In this document: positions 1 to 12,054 of the stretch, one piece after another | Numbering within the stretch: position 1 is the first letter of the stretch | Layout of the letters: every line of letters begins with the position of its first letter | From: Glandiceps talaboti | Taxonomy: Eukaryota; Hemichordata; Enteropneusta; Spengelidae | Length of the DNA stretch: 64,000 bases | Direction: 5' to 3' | NCBI RefSeq assembly: GCF_964340395.1 | Contig: NC_135567.1 | Coordinates: 3,503,609 to 3,567,608, forward strand | Notes under the pieces: generated by a model | What the model saw: the letters and a program-made list of their open reading frames with translations, nothing else | What the model was told of the DNA's origin: nothing | Databases searched by the model: none | Made by a program: the position numbers and the translations under genes

Positions 1-1659
1 TGACAGAGTGTGATCTAAAAGTGTTGACTAGGACTACATGAAAGATATCGTATCGCTGTATTGACAGATAATACTAATACCTACATCCTAAGAACACAAC
101 AGGTTGAATATACCAAACTGGACTGTTCTAATTTAACTTGTTTCATCAGTGGGTTAGTCTAGTTCCTATACAGTATCGTTATGATTTATACCTTCACTCG
201 CAGTATAGTCAAAGCTCTGATGAAAGGTATTAATTATGGCTCAACCTCATTGTGAGTAAAACATGAACAGCACATACCACTAGTAATAAAGGGGTGTCAT
301 CACTGCTCATCAAATATTAATTTGGTACAGCTGTTTTTACAATGTCCAACCAGGACTCCACCACCAGTAGAATTTAAACTAAATCACTTGGGGACTCAAC
401 AACATAATCATGTTTATATGAACGCTGTATGAGGGAACACAGGAATGTGTGCTGATTAAGGGACTTTGACCAGACTGTGGTTAGGGTTAGAAACCATAGT
501 TTGGCATCCAGACTATCAGTGGGTTTGACTCCACAATTTTCCTTTCAATTAGTTTTGCTGTTTAATACTATATACAATGGGATCTAATTATTAATGTCAT
601 CCATATCAAGTGTAAAATTTAATTGTAAGGTTAACATGTGGACCTTCTAACTGTAGTCCATTTGTAAACAATGTTGTCACAGCTAACAGTGTAATGAGAT
701 TGACCCAACTGTAATTATCAATAACTGTAAGTGAGATACCCTTGTCTTATTACATATGTGTTTAATAACTGGTGTTTCATGACAATTGAACCTTTTACTT
801 CACACTGACAACACTATTTACAGACTTATTGCATTTAGAGATACCTCACTGGGATGCTAATTAAAATAAATGTAACTAGTGCATTTGTACACTTGATATG
901 GGATGTCATAAACGATTGCGACTAGCAGTGAAAAACTTTGGTCTGATGTTAAGTTTTGTAATTTCTGAAAATATTGGAAATTAAAGACAAGTCGCATAGA
1001 CGTCATGTTGAGATTGTAGGAACATACAAAATTGTTTCATCATTATTTGGGGAAAAAGATTGTTTATTGAAGTTAGCCCAAGTTAAACTTATTGAATTAA
1101 AGGTCGTTCATTAAATTGACATTGATCTTTTGGCTTCTAAGAATATCTATATCTTAGCATGTATTCAAATTGTAATTATGACAACATGATTAGCAAATGT
1201 GGATAACAATCTGAGGCTACGTTTTCCCTGTGAATGGACTAGAAAAGCTGTGTAAATGGCAAAAATACAGACTTTTGTTGTTCTGATTGCTGATAATATG
1301 TGGGGTGTGAGGTTTTGAAATCATTACACAAAACAATCTAGAATATAACCTTGATAAAAAAATATATCAAAATAACTTGTCAATTCCATTGTCACTTGTA
1401 GTATTACTAATATTATAGTATTGATATGTGGTAAACAAACAGTCTTTGAACTCAGCTAACCCTTGTTTATCAGAAATAATTGCACACAGGAATCATTGAG
1501 TTTTATTGTATCACACCATATGACTATGTGCCGATCATTCAGTTTAAGAAGGTTATGATATTTGTGATAGCAGACGGCATCACTGACAAATGAGTCTGGA
1601 CACTTGTTCCTTCAGGGTGGCAGACATTACCCTCCCCTGCTCCACCCACAAAAGACACA
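1..1659. other. no gene seen
   Basis: AT-rich sequence with frequent stops in all frames. Short repeated words (GTTTGACTCC, ATACTATATACAATGGGATC) recur at 2960-2985, hinting at old dispersed repeats. Nothing else can be supported. Confidence 0.6.
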
Positions 1660-2240
1660 TTTTTATGCTCTAATTTGCATATCACTGATAAAATCAGCAT
1701 ATCATCAGTACTTCTAAATCTAAACACTCCTAAGTACATTCCCACCAGACCTAATTTGCATATCACTGATAGGACCATCACTTCATCAGCAATTCTTAAA
1801 TTAACACCCCTAATCTTACAAATTACTACTAGGAATAAAAATGCGACACGCTTGGTTTGGGAGAAAGTGGGGGTGTGCTTTAATATCTGAGAGTGATAAC
1901 ACACTCCACACCAACCAACGGGTGGGAGGGATGGGAACAAACAAGAATTAAACTACAGACCACAAAGTAAGCTCACAGCAAAAACTGAACATAAACAAAA
2001 GGCTGAGCGCCAAAACACCAAAATTGCTACAAAAATGATGCCAAAAAGGGGGGGCCTCGCAGTCCGTAATTATCAATTTATGCCCAGAGAAATATACACA
2101 TTACAGGTTAATCTGCTCATTAGTTTTGGTATTATAGATTTTTGACCCAAACCACACATCTCTGATGCAATCATTTTCATTTGAACATCTACATGCCCTA
2201 TGTAATGTGCCATCAAATATCAAGGCAATCAGTCTTTCAA
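1660..2240 (+). repeat. Helentron-like middle fragment
   Basis: Contains CTAATTTGCATATCACTGAT twice, ATTCCCACCAGACC, and further on TCATTTTCATTTGAACATCT and ATCAAGGCAATCAGTCTTTC. These are recognisable middle-segment words of the family without ends. The open frames here are incidental. Confidence 0.5.
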
Positions 2241-3649
2241 AAAATCTTTATTATGAGTTGTCTGTATTACCTCTTTTTGACTTATAGAATCAATATATTG
2301 TTTTAACCATGATACCATTGGTATCTATAACTATAGATTTCTATATACCAAACTGTTCCCATTTTACTTCTGTAAGACCCACTCCTCTCCTCACAACTGA
2401 CAATTCGTTTACTATATGCCATATGGTTGTCAATGTCAGCAGTGATTTGATGACATGGTCTGATATTATGATACCAAACCCAACACCTAAGCCATTAATT
2501 TATGGCAACACTGGACTGTTCATTACCATGGTTACATGGATGATATAGTAAAAGTGAACTTGTTTTGATCATTTCATAACCATAGCTTATAACAATGTAA
2601 AGTAGTGTCAACAATCAAAATAATATTAATTTAATTTTTGAGTGGTCACTAAGTGCCAACCTACAGGTTATTTCACAAGTAGTTTGCATATGATGTGGAG
2701 TGATAGGATGCCAAAATCACAAAATAATGCTAAACTACACAACATAGTTAGTCAAAGTAAAATGTGACCCTCCCCTATCCCATTTTCTAAAATATGGTCT
2801 TTCTCCAACAATTGATTTGTAAAGGTTGACCCCCCCCCCATTCCTCCTCCTCCTAATTCCCCCTGGCTATACCCCCCCCCCTTTAATTACTGAAGGCTTC
2901 CGAATTTAACTTGTTCCATCAGTGCATTTGACGCCATGTTTATATAAATAAATTTCACTTTTTAAAACTATATACAATAGAATCCAGTTGTCCTGAAACA
3001 CAGCATTCTGTCTTGACAAAAATATTATTCCTATTGCTACATTTTACTGTCAGTCACAGCAAAAATCCTACCAACATTACTACTTGTGGTACATTTCTTT
3101 CTATGAGATACCAGTATTTAAGCAGATCATCACCAACTAAGTATATATTGTTACTCCATGTATGTTGACAATCTAAGACATTGGTAACCTATGCAAAAAC
3201 ATGTAGCAATGTTGATAACATTTTGGTTCTCTACATTGTAGATGATGAAATGTAGTAATTCTAGTATAAATGTTGACATCCTAGATGATAAATTTGTAGC
3301 ATAGTAAGATTTTGTGTTGAACCACACATTGTTCTGTTTTAGCTTAACTGGTTTCTATTGTAATTTAAGACATTGTACAATTTTGCTGAATGTCTTTGTC
3401 AGAACATATAACTGATGACATTCAGTTCACAATTCTAAAAGTTGTCCACAAAACAAGTGTGTAAATTGTGTATCCTCACTCACTACCTCTACATGTTATT
3501 AATGATGTGTCATCAACATGTGTTCCCTCACAACACTTTTTGACATCAGGATATACCTAAAGCATATGTACAGTTAGTTTCCCTCATGTTTGCTGCTGAC
3601 AACTGTATGGCATATAGTAAATGAATTGTCAGTTGTGAGGAGAGAATTG

Positions 3650-3930
3650 GGTCTTACAGAAGTGGATGGCTTGGAATCTACAAGTTGTAGGTTCGAGCCC
3701 CATCGCTGTCCTTTGTTTCTGAGTGGTTAAAGTCCTTGGGCAAGATTTGAACCATGCATGTGCTTCAGTCACCCCAGCTGTATAATTGGGGACCTGGTAA
3801 GATAGAGGTTGCAGTTTGAATGCTTTAAACCTGTGCACTGTTGTAATGGATTGTATGATCCCCAGGGAGTTGAGGAAGTAAAAAGGGCCGTTGTGTTGCT
3901 ATAGATCCATGCTAGGGGTAATAATTGTAA
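3650..3930 (+). mobile_element. tRNA-derived SINE, plus orientation
   Basis: A polymerase III B box GGTTCGAGCCC lies at 3690-3700, preceded by a tRNA-like head (AGTGGATGGCTTGGAATCTA). The body has CCTTGGGCAAGATTTGAACC, CAGCTGTATAATTGGGGACC and TGGTAAGATAGAG, and the tail CCCCAGGGAGTTGAGGAAGT. The same sequence recurs inverted at 36130 and 37520, showing a dispersed family. The head lacks a convincing A box and cloverleaf, so it is not a tRNA gene. Confidence 0.72.
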
Positions 3931-4094
3931 AGCAGGAAACAATCGTGTATTGTGTAATGGATACAGTTTAGGTATTGGTTAATATGTATTACTGATTAGG
4001 TAACCCAAAAATGGAGACGTGATAATAGAGATGTAGGTGATGAATAAAATAAATTAGCAGATTCAGTCGCCATGCTAGCTAGCTAGGTTTCATG

Positions 4095-4420
4095 TGTACC
4101 CTTACCGAAATGAGACAGCTGTTTTTGAGCTGCAGCAGCTCTCAAAAAGACTTCTGACAGTTAGCTGCCGGAAGGCTGATTTTTGTGCATACATAATTAG
4201 ATTTGAGCTGCAGAGAACAGCTCTCAACAGCTCAGGTAAATACCTGACAGACATTCAACTGCTTTATAACAGACTTATGTAAGACTATCGTCAGACATCT
4301 GAAAGACCACTAACAGACCTGACAGACAAACAACAGCCTTCTTACAGCATTGTGACAAACTGCTGAAAGACTATAAGCAGACTTCTGACAGGTATCATTG
4401 GCACACTGCAAAAGGGGAAT
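4095..4420. repeat. ACAGCTG-rich dispersed repeat, copy 1
   Basis: Begins CCCTTACCGAAATGAGACAG and is dense in CAGCAGCTCT, GACAGTTAGCTGC and CTGACAGAC words. The start matches, inverted, the end at 8865-8880 (GTTTGGTAAGGGTA). The 62-codon frame is incidental. Confidence 0.4.
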
Positions 4421-4843
4421 TCCTTACTAAAAATCCACTAGTTTAAAAAGTGTTCTATACTAATTCAAAACAAGTCTGATCAGTTTTGAGTGTTTCATTC
4501 ATGTTTTAAACTTGTCAGAAGTCCTTAGTCAACTCATTTGAAACTAGTTTTAAACATATTTTTAAACCATATTAATTTTGACACTTAAAACATGCTTATA
4601 CACATTGGGGAAATATATTTGACATACAAATGTATATCAGGACTGACCATATTTGATTTGAATGCTTGTTCCCACTGAAACATATTTAAAAAATGTCAGT
4701 TTCACAAACTCACAAAGTTTGTTCACTTACATGTTTTAGGGGATACACATATATGTATGTATGTACATACTACACACACGGGCACATACTTTTGCAACCA
4801 GTAAATCATGCAGAAGAAGAATTAAATGAAAACAAGAAGCAAC

Positions 4844-4849
4844 TTTATT
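4844..4849 (-). terminator. possible polyadenylation signal for the small minus gene
   Basis: A minus-strand AATAAA hexamer follows the proposed stop codon at 5221. The spacing would give a 3' UTR of about 370-400 bases. Such hexamers are frequent in AT-rich DNA, so support rests on its agreement with the gene model. Confidence 0.25.
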
Positions 4850-5220
4850 GCTTTTTTCCAAAATAACTAAAAGGCTTGAGACATGTCTGTAGTGAAATGA
4901 CAGTACCAACATACCTGAGTTTAACAATAGTACCTGTATTCATCCATTGATTAGAAGACAAAAAATATATGTCCCTTAATGATGGGGTTCTTCAAATCAA
5001 ATCTAAAGAATTACCTACATCATACATGTGAAAGAGCTCTGGCAATTTGAGTTTGGCTTTCAACAGTTGCTGGAGTTTCAGAGTCTGACATTATTTCACT
5101 TTCAGTCATTATATAAGCTAAAGCCATTGTGTTCATCATTAGCATCATCACTTCGGCAGTTTACATCATCACTTTGGCAGTTTACATCATCAGTTTGGCA
5201 GAATCAGGATCAGAATCAGA

Positions 5221-5241
5221 TCAATCAATATCCATTGGTTC
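5221..5241 (-). CDS. candidate terminal exon with stop
   Basis: After an acceptor (GACTTTCAG) the minus strand reads EPMDID and then TGA. It continues the preceding exon in phase 0 and gives a total of about 144 residues. Very short terminal exons are common in animal genes but are weak evidence alone. An alternative acceptor 12 bases upstream (TTTGCAG) would create an immediate stop, giving nearly the same protein. A minus-strand AATAAA at 4844-4849 lies about 370 bases downstream and would make a plausible 3' end. Confidence 0.3.
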   Translation of the reverse strand, partial: EPMDID

Positions 5242-5500
5242 CTGAAAGTCACTGCAAAGAAAGAACCAAGAGCAATCAATTAACAAAAGAAATGTTTGTT
5301 ATGAATGTGAAGGGAGAGGTACACAGTTCATTTTATCTTTTGTTTCTAATAAACAGTTACATGCTACAAACAAAGAATCTATTGTTTGTCCCTATAGAAA
5401 TGCCAACTGTCTTGTGTCTTTTTACTATTTGCTCCTCTTGGGCAATTATATTGCTCTGTTTTGTTTTTATACACTAACAGATTAAAAAAGTTACTAGTAC

Positions 5501-5735
5501 CTTTGAAAGTAGGCCTGTTCCTTCATCCTTTTTAAAGTTGCCATACAACTTTGCTAGGCGTTTGGCTTGCTTCTCTTCAGCAATTTCTCTATCTTTGTCA
5601 GTCTTTGCTTTATTGCTTTGCTGTGCTGCATGTGTTCCATTTTTTGTCCTGCTGGAGTTTGCTTTCTTTGTCCACTTTCTGTTTTTTGTACTTTTATGTT
5701 GACACTGCTTTTTCTAAAGTCATCTTGAGTTTCTA
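5501..5735 (-). CDS. candidate second exon, charged coiled-coil-like, one frame break
   Basis: The minus-strand segment lies between an acceptor at 5736-5737 (pyrimidine-rich, ending TTAGAG) and a GTACTAGT donor. The first part reads VETQDDFRKSSVNIKVQK and TESGQRKQTPAG. After a run of six A (plus-strand T run near 5660) the natural reading continues in a different frame as SNKAKTDKDREIAEEKQAKR and LAKLYGNFKKDEGTGLLSK. Both halves look genuinely coding, so one base appears lost in the homopolymer, either a real frameshift or an assembly error. The second half is strongly helical (lysine, glutamate, alanine rich). No known domain is recognised. Phase 1 at entry and phase 0 at exit (after the break is allowed for) fit the neighbouring exons. 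Confidence 0.42.
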
Positions 5736-6227
5736 CTCTAAGATGCAACAAATAAAAACATGCATGTAAGTAACACTAATTTTGGCAAAACAAAAATTAT
5801 CAACTGGTAAATAGAATCTACAAAATGTATATTCTTGTAGTGTGTTAACAGTGGTACACCCTTGGTGAATACATTTTATCAGACTTCCCAAAAGTACATC
5901 AGAGCAGCCATAATTAAGGAACAGCTTTATAAAAACTTTATAAAAAAATAATGAACTCGCAGTCTTCTCACATTGTCTCACTTAACACTTAACATTTCTA
6001 CTTAGAATAAGACAAGGATAATTAATATTGCTTGTCTGATGGCCACAATGCCTCAACAAGAGTTCCATATTCTTACTCTCTCCTTACAACTAAATAGGTG
6101 TTGTGTTCTATAATTTGCACTATAACGTAATGAATACACAAATACATCAATATGAAGCATTTTAAACATGACAATCTTTGATTAAAATGAAAGTCCATAC
6201 CCTTATTAAATAAATACATACATACAT

Positions 6228-6290
6228 GTACGTATATATACACACACACACACACATACATACATACATACATACATACATACATACATA
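6228..6290. repeat. CA then (CATA)n microsatellite
   Basis: TATATACACACACACACACA followed by CATA repeats. Confidence 0.95.
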
Positions 6291-6699
6291 CGGACAGACC
6301 TCAATGACATACATCAAGTTGGTGAAAAGTGTTCTGCATGTACATGACAGAGCACTGTGTAAATGTGGCCGTGACCATGGGGTGTACTAGTACTACTACT
6401 AAATGATTTGTGACACACTGGTTTCTACAAAACACTCCAACATTGTTCCATTCCATATCTTAATTGAATAAATTAATTTGCCACTGTTTTCTAACAAGAC
6501 TCAGTGCGGTACATAGGAACTCTTTCGACGAGAAACTAATAATTTTTACACGATAAATCATGGGGGGGGGGGGGGGTGTAATCCAGTTTACACACGGCAC
6601 CAGGCAAGCAGTGCATTCTTTCCTACTTTCAATCGACAAAGTGGACACTCCAACTTGAATATTACATGTATATCAGATGTACTTTAAAAACAACTTTCG

Positions 6700-7660
6700 G
6701 AAGTTTCAAACAGTTGTAGAAGTCTATGTGTGCAACCGTGGACCGAGGTCTAGGTCTATGTCTGAAAAGGCTCCGATCGTACGGCCACAAGTACTATAAT
6801 ATAAATAAGATATAACGTCTACACATAGACGACCAGGATTCTATCGTTTAAAAAAAATACCAGAGCCTATAATGTGCTCTGAAAGCGTCAGTTAAATTAA
6901 CATACCTTCATCACCAAAATGAGTAGGTCTTGATGTATACCTCTTCTCATGATCAGTTGTCGAAAACGATTTTCTTTGCCTTTGTGAATCATGGCCGCCA
7001 TCTTCCGTTTCATACAACATTTGAAGTACTGGAGAGATTGCGCGCGTTGATTTGATTGGCTGATACGTCATAGCCTCGTTCACAATAATTTCAAAACTTC
7101 AATGCGTTGTAAACTTTACAGCAGTCGTTGATTCAATTTTGAAAAAATATATTTTTGTTTATTATTTTGTTTCTTTCATATTATCCATGTTTGCGCTGTT
7201 ATTAGCCATAAACAAAATGTTTGTTCCTAGCAGTTTTTCCACGAGCTTTGAAAGAGCCTGTGACGCCATATTGTGGATATAACCTTAGCCAGCGATCGAC
7301 GATCGAGGGGTTTGTTTACACCGTACGTTCACGTTACGTATCGACTCAAAACAGAGCAGTATACTTGTAATCTCCAAAAGTTGAAGCAAAATGGCAATCT
7401 ATGAGAGATGGAAGCGAAAAGTGGCCATTCCAGTTCTAAGGACAACTTTGCGATCATTGGCCCACAAACGATGGACTCCCATCACTTCAGGGTGATGTCC
7501 CTCGACATCAACAACACACGAACACGTACACAGACAATACCGATACCGTTTCAAGCGAGTTTGGTAGACTAATGAGATGATCGACAGGAAGGAGATGGCG
7601 AGCATCATATTTATTCATGTTATAACATAACGGAGGAAATGAAGACAACTGTGAGTTATT
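6700..7660. promoter_or_regulatory. CpG-richer, possibly bidirectional promoter region
   Basis: In an otherwise CpG-poor, AT-rich window this stretch has repeated CG dinucleotides, for example GCGCGCG near 7038, CGATCGACGATCG near 7291 and ACGTTACGTATCG near 7330. Near 7054-7075 there is an inverted CCAAT box (GATTGGCTGA) directly beside a CRE-like TACGTCA. The proposed small minus-strand gene starts here, and coding-like sequence runs away on the plus strand from 7408. The arrangement suggests a divergent promoter, but no TATA box or initiator is proven. Confidence 0.35.
6906..7083 (-). CDS. candidate first exon of a small unknown gene
   Basis: The open frame on the minus strand begins with ATG at 7083 (other in-frame ATGs at 7071 and 7020) and ends at a GTATGT donor (6900-6905) in phase 1. 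It reads MNEAMTYQPIKSTRAISPV at its start and TSRPTHFGDE at its end, hydrophilic throughout. No domain is recognised. Joined to the exon at 5501-5735 the phases agree and the protein stays hydrophilic and charged. A competing frame starts at ATG 7001 in an excellent context (AAGATGGCGG) and ends at the same donor in phase 0; I prefer the phase 1 frame because it continues well into the next exon. The exon lies in CpG-richer sequence that probably holds the promoter. No function is assigned. Confidence 0.42.
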
Positions 7661-7943
7661 TGACAATGAAGAGGGGAGTCAAAATCCCTTGTTGACATCC
7701 GACTGTCGAGATTTATCAGACGGCGCGGCGTTGATGATGGGTATGACAACCCTGAATATGACTGACTATAGTGAAACTGAAAACTCAGATATTGGCGAGG
7801 CCGATCATATGCGGCCCAAAATGAACCACTCTTTTCAATGCATATACGCTACACGACCGGCCCAAGTCAAGAAATATACTGCAGGGGACATTTCCTGTAG
7901 TACCCTTGAAAATGGGCCGTGTTTCTGCATATGTAACCAGTAA
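7408..7943 (+). pseudogene. disrupted coding-like sequence, unknown family
   Basis: From ATG at 7408 an open frame of 54 codons reads MEAKSGHSSSKDNFAIIGPQ and onward to a TAA at 7570 followed by TGA. The same frame then resumes as DDRQEGDGEHHIYSCYNITE. Near 7635 the natural reading changes frame to GGNEDNCELFDNEEGSQNPL and continues as LSDGAALMMGMTTLNMTDYS, ending in a cysteine-rich tail (CFCICNQ) with TAA at 7943. The composition is acidic and hydrophilic and codon use looks genuine, but two stops and one frame change break it. I recognise no family. It may be a pseudogene, or a gene with sequencing errors, driven from the promoter-like segment upstream. Confidence 0.33.
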
Positions 7944-10484
7944 TTGCTAGTCCCCAGTTGAAGCATAGTAAACAAATTCCACACTAATATACGTGCAGGG
8001 CTATCACAAACCCAGAATACTAAATCTGGCAAATGATTTTAAAATGGATGTTTGTTATGTAGGTGACATATTACAAATAATTTGAGAAAACAGTTACATT
8101 AAGTCTCGGTAAGTTGTGAGGGTGAAAGATGCAAATAATAAATGCATACAACAATACATGTACATTTTATATTAGAGGTATTCTGTAAGGATTGATTTTG
8201 TTGTTCATGCAGCTGGTTTTCATTTTAACAAGAACAGATTCCGGTGTTTATACTTAACAATGAAACTTAATAAATATATTTTAACATGTAAATGTACTGT
8301 AGTTATTGGTCATTTGATGGTGTTGCAGGCATTCTTATAAATATTACCTACATTCACCTGCATACATTTGATGTATGTTTTAGTGAATAAGTATTTAGGC
8401 AAGTTTAATTCCAAGCAATATTTATTATGACACAGAAGCATATTAACAGAGGACCCTTGGATTGGTATGCCCTTCCACATTGCCACTGTCCAGGTAACTT
8501 TAAAATATTCTGGAAACTACCACAAAAGCTGCTAAAAGTCTGCTGCTAGTCGTTTTGCCCATGACAGAGCAAAGTGTAAACACTCCTGACAGACATTATT
8601 TAGAAATTAACTCCTGTGGCTGAAGACAGCTGCCAGTAAACTGCAAGTAGCTGTTGGTGAACTGCAGACAGCTGTCAGTGAGATGCAGACAGCTGTCAGT
8701 AAGCTTAAGAATTTTTTTCCTAACAGACATAAACCCTAGAAGTCTGTTGCAGACATTCAGCAGCTCAACACATTTTTGAATGTGTGCAATAGAGCTGTTG
8801 GTAGTGTGCCACAGAGCTGAAAAGCTCTGAAAAAGCTCTTTGCCAGCTTGGGTCTGAGCTTTCAGTTTGGTAAGGGTAGTTCAGTGGTGGCATTGCTAAT
8901 TCTATGCATATCATTTGCTTGTTTAATGTGATCACACTTTTCATGAGCACAAGACACAAACATGTACAGTATGATGAGTGTGTAGAATCAATGATACAAA
9001 AAATACCAAATGGTAAAATCATTTTAAAGGCCAAGGGAACATAAAAAGTATGACGTGTTACAAAATTACCAAATATCATAAAATGAATATTAAAATGTAA
9101 ACATTGTTTGTAAAAAATAATAATCAACTTTGTTTTATTTTCATCTTGTTGATTTCATTCTTTGTCAGCACGAGAAGTATAAGAGTTTGTAGAATTTCAA
9201 TAAAGACAATAAAAACACCTAGACCATTACAATGAACTCTTAGGTAGAAAGCATATCTAATTTGATTGCCTTGAAAGGTGATATTAAAAAGTATACATAA
9301 TGAGATGAGGACTGACTCAGACACAGCCCCCCCCCCCCCCTATGAGACTGAATGGAGACATGTTTTAAAAGGAATTAGTTGCAACAAATATTTACCTCTG
9401 TGATTGAATGAAGAAATGGTTTAAAACAAATTAATGGGAACAAGGTGATACTAAAAAGTGTGATTTATTACTCAAAATATGGCCACCATTCATTAAAAAG
9501 TTATATGAGCACTATAAAAATTATCCTTGTGTATATTTGTCTTCTGCTATATTAATGATGGACATGATTTAAAAGAAACTGGCAACAATAAATATGACAA
9601 AGTGATAGTTGTGCAATAGGCAATAAATGGTTTGATTTTGATAATTGAACTTGAAGGTTATCAAGGTGAAAGGTCAATATCTTAAAAGAAAGCTTGTACC
9701 TGATAATAAAAGGGGTAGACACTTGAATGGAGTCTCTATGTATGATAGTTTTTAGTTATGTCATAAATATTGATTTTAAACTACTAATATGGTTGCCATT
9801 CAATCAAATTTGCATATGGTGCAAAAAAAGTGATGTGCATATGTACCATATGACCTGTCATATTTTTGGCAGGTTTGGAAGAAATTGGACATGTCATCTC
9901 TGAGAAATAACATATTACAGATGCACGGTCAGTAGGATTGATGGACAGACGGATGAAGGGAGGGATGAATACATGTACAGACTGCCGGACAGATGGAATC
10001 CACTCTAATAGCCCCCTTCACAGGACTGCATATAAGGATGGCACCTTCGGCTATATGTAAAATATTGACATCACAAATTGCAAAGTGGTTAATATTTAAT
10101 TGTTTCATACTGTAAACTGTTTTATACAACAAAATAAAATTTTACAAAATGCTGTTTTGTATACTTCTTTATTCAGAGGTAGGTCAGAATATCATCCCTT
10201 GGCCACGTTTTGGGATGATATCACGACCATACTGACAGAGTGTGAAATATTTGGCAGGATGGCAGAAATTACATGAGTAACCAAATTGAGTTATATCTCC
10301 CACCCCCCTAAAATATCATGCACCCTAATTTGATGTTGCTCTCTAAAATATCAATCTGTGAAACCATTGTTCACAAAAGCTGTTGCTAGGTATATTTGCA
10401 TACATCTTTAGAATATTTATTCATTTGTCTATTAATCCCTGTCCCCACCCCTAAAATCTCCCCAAACAATTTATTTCTCAGGTA
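7944..10484. other. no gene seen; old repeats
   Basis: Apart from the ACAGCTG repeat, 8965-9110 resembles 13497-13630 (GTGTGTAGAATCAATGATAC, CATTTTAAAGGC, AAGTATGACGTGT). The rest is AT-rich without coding signal. Confidence 0.55.
8560..8885. repeat. ACAGCTG-rich dispersed repeat, copy 2 (inverted)
   Basis: Contains GCAGACAGCTGTCAGT repeated at about 25 bp spacing, GAGCTGAAAAGCTCTGAAAA near 8820, and ends TTTGGTAAGGGTA. Relative to 4095-4420 it is in the opposite orientation. Confidence 0.4.
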
Positions 10485-10740
10485 ACCCCCCCCCCCCCCC
10501 CCGACCAACATTATTATTTCAGATACCCCAAAGCCATGCACATTTTTTCGAGAAACCGCCCCCCCCCCCACCCTATAATAAGTTGTTGTGAAAGCATCCT
10601 TAATATCAAATTGTAAGCTTTATTGAAAAGAAGTATCATCCAAACACACAAACAGACCTAGTAGAAGTGAGCCACCAATGCAATGGTTGTGAGTTGTGTA
10701 CCAATTTTTTTAAGTACCCCCCCCCCCTCAACACAGCCCA
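10485..10740 (-). repeat. C-tract dispersed repeat, minus copy 1
   Basis: C runs (10485-10502, 10560-10569, 10717-10728) are separated by CACATTTTTTCGAGAAACCG, AGTTGTTGTGAAAGCATCCT and TAATATCAAATTGTAAGCTT. The block GAAGTGAGCCACCAATGCAA is shared with the copy at 12255. Confidence 0.6.
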
Positions 10741-10799
10741 AAATGTTGAAGTACATTTTAAACAGCATATAAGTTTGGTAGTTTTTTTTTACAATACAC

Positions 10800-10822
10800 G
10801 CACACATACATACATACATACA

Positions 10823-10854
<32 letters not shown>

Positions 10855-10920
10855 AACATACATACATAAAATGTACATACATACATACATACATACATAC
10901 ATACATACATACATACATAC
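10800..10920. repeat. (CATA)n microsatellite
   Basis: Two blocks of CATA repeats separated by TATAAACATACATACATAAA. Frames reading YVCMYVCM or IHTYIHTY here and elsewhere are artefacts of this motif. Confidence 0.97.
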
Positions 10921-10924
10921 TTTT

Positions 10925-11100
10925 TGGACTTCCATGTGCTCTCCTTCCAGAATGTGTATAATGAAAATGTCATTTTCAACAACATCACTCTTATCATCAT
11001 CATCAGAACAATCTCTCCTTCAAGTAAATCTGAGTTTGAACTATATGTATCTGTATCATCATTCTCACTGTGATTATCACTGTTTTCAAATAACACATTA
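10925..11100 (-). pseudogene. acidic coding-like fragment with one frame change
   Basis: The minus strand reads FENSDNHSENDDTDTYSSNS and DLLEGEIV, then after one frame change DDDDKSDVVENDIFIIHILE and GEHMEVQK, before running into a CATA repeat. The composition is strongly acidic and the word choice protein-like on both sides of the break. No family is recognised. It could be a transposon relic or a lost exon. Confidence 0.25.
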
Positions 11101-11537
11101 CTCCCACTATCAATATTGATAATAATGTATCTATTTACTTATACTTAATATATTTTGGCAAAGTTTAAAAGTTAAAAAAGAAAGTTCATTTCTCTTTTTT
11201 TCTATGATAGTTAATATGCCAAATATTATCATTTGTTACACATTTTGCAGCTGGTGTTCTCACCATTTCTAGAAAGTACGTAGCATACCTTAGAGTTTAT
11301 GTTGTAAAGTTATAGTCATGTCAATAGGAGAGGAATTTTACACAAAATAGTTCAATATCACTTAGGAACAAGGGAAGGGTGGTCATATTAAACAAAATAT
11401 TTTCGGTAAAGTGGAAATGGAAATTTGAAGCATAAAATACCGTATAGAATATCAGTATACCACATTAGTAAAAACTGATAGAAAGTGATGGAAAGTGCTG
11501 ATAAACATGACATTTATTCCTTGTGTTGTGATAGTGC

Positions 11538-11977
11538 ATGCAATCATTAGAATCGGAGGGCTTTTGCTCAAAATGCATTTTGACATCGTTGTTGAAACTG
11601 ATTTTCGCACATAGCAGAGGAAATGACTACTTTACAGTAATTCTGGTCCTGGATATGTTCAACTCTGAAGCTACACATTTTAAGATAACTGGTATTTTTT
11701 GGACCAAAAACAGCAAATGCCATTCAACTTTTACGTTGATATATTATTTTGTATGTGCAATTTGAAGGATCAACAACATTTAACAACAAGACATATGGCA
11801 GCAGTGATTTTTCAAACTGTACTCCAAACTTTGGAATGGCTTACCACAAGAAATTTGTCAGTCATCAAATCTGGAGACTTTTTAGGACAAATTGAAAGCA
11901 CATCTCTTCAAACTAGCATATTGTGTGGATTGAACCTTTCAAGTGCCATTAAACAGAACTTATCTTTTGGAATCTGA
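11538..11977 (+). other. coding-like segment of unknown origin
   Basis: Two overlapping frames look partly protein-like: FNSEATHFKITGIFWTKNSK in one, and in the next QHLTTRHMAAVIFQTVLQTL then EWLTTRNLSVIKSGDFLGQI to a stop at 11977. They may be one damaged transposase-like protein split by a frameshift. I recognise no diagnostic motif and do not assign a family. Confidence 0.2.
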
Positions 11978-12054
11978 CACTATGGTTGAAAATAACTGAC
12001 CACCTATTGAAAGGTTAATTTTACCATGTATGAGGAGTCATGAAGTCAATTTAT

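Noticed and set aside
3650-3730. tRNA gene suggested by GGTTCGAGCCC
   Set aside because: No acceptable A box or cloverleaf; the sequence continues into a body shared with two other copies, so it is a SINE head.
5028-5477. 149-codon plus frame
   Set aside because: Overlaps the proposed minus-strand gene and a short CATCATCACTTTGGCAGTTTA repeat; composition is low-complexity and no family is recognised.
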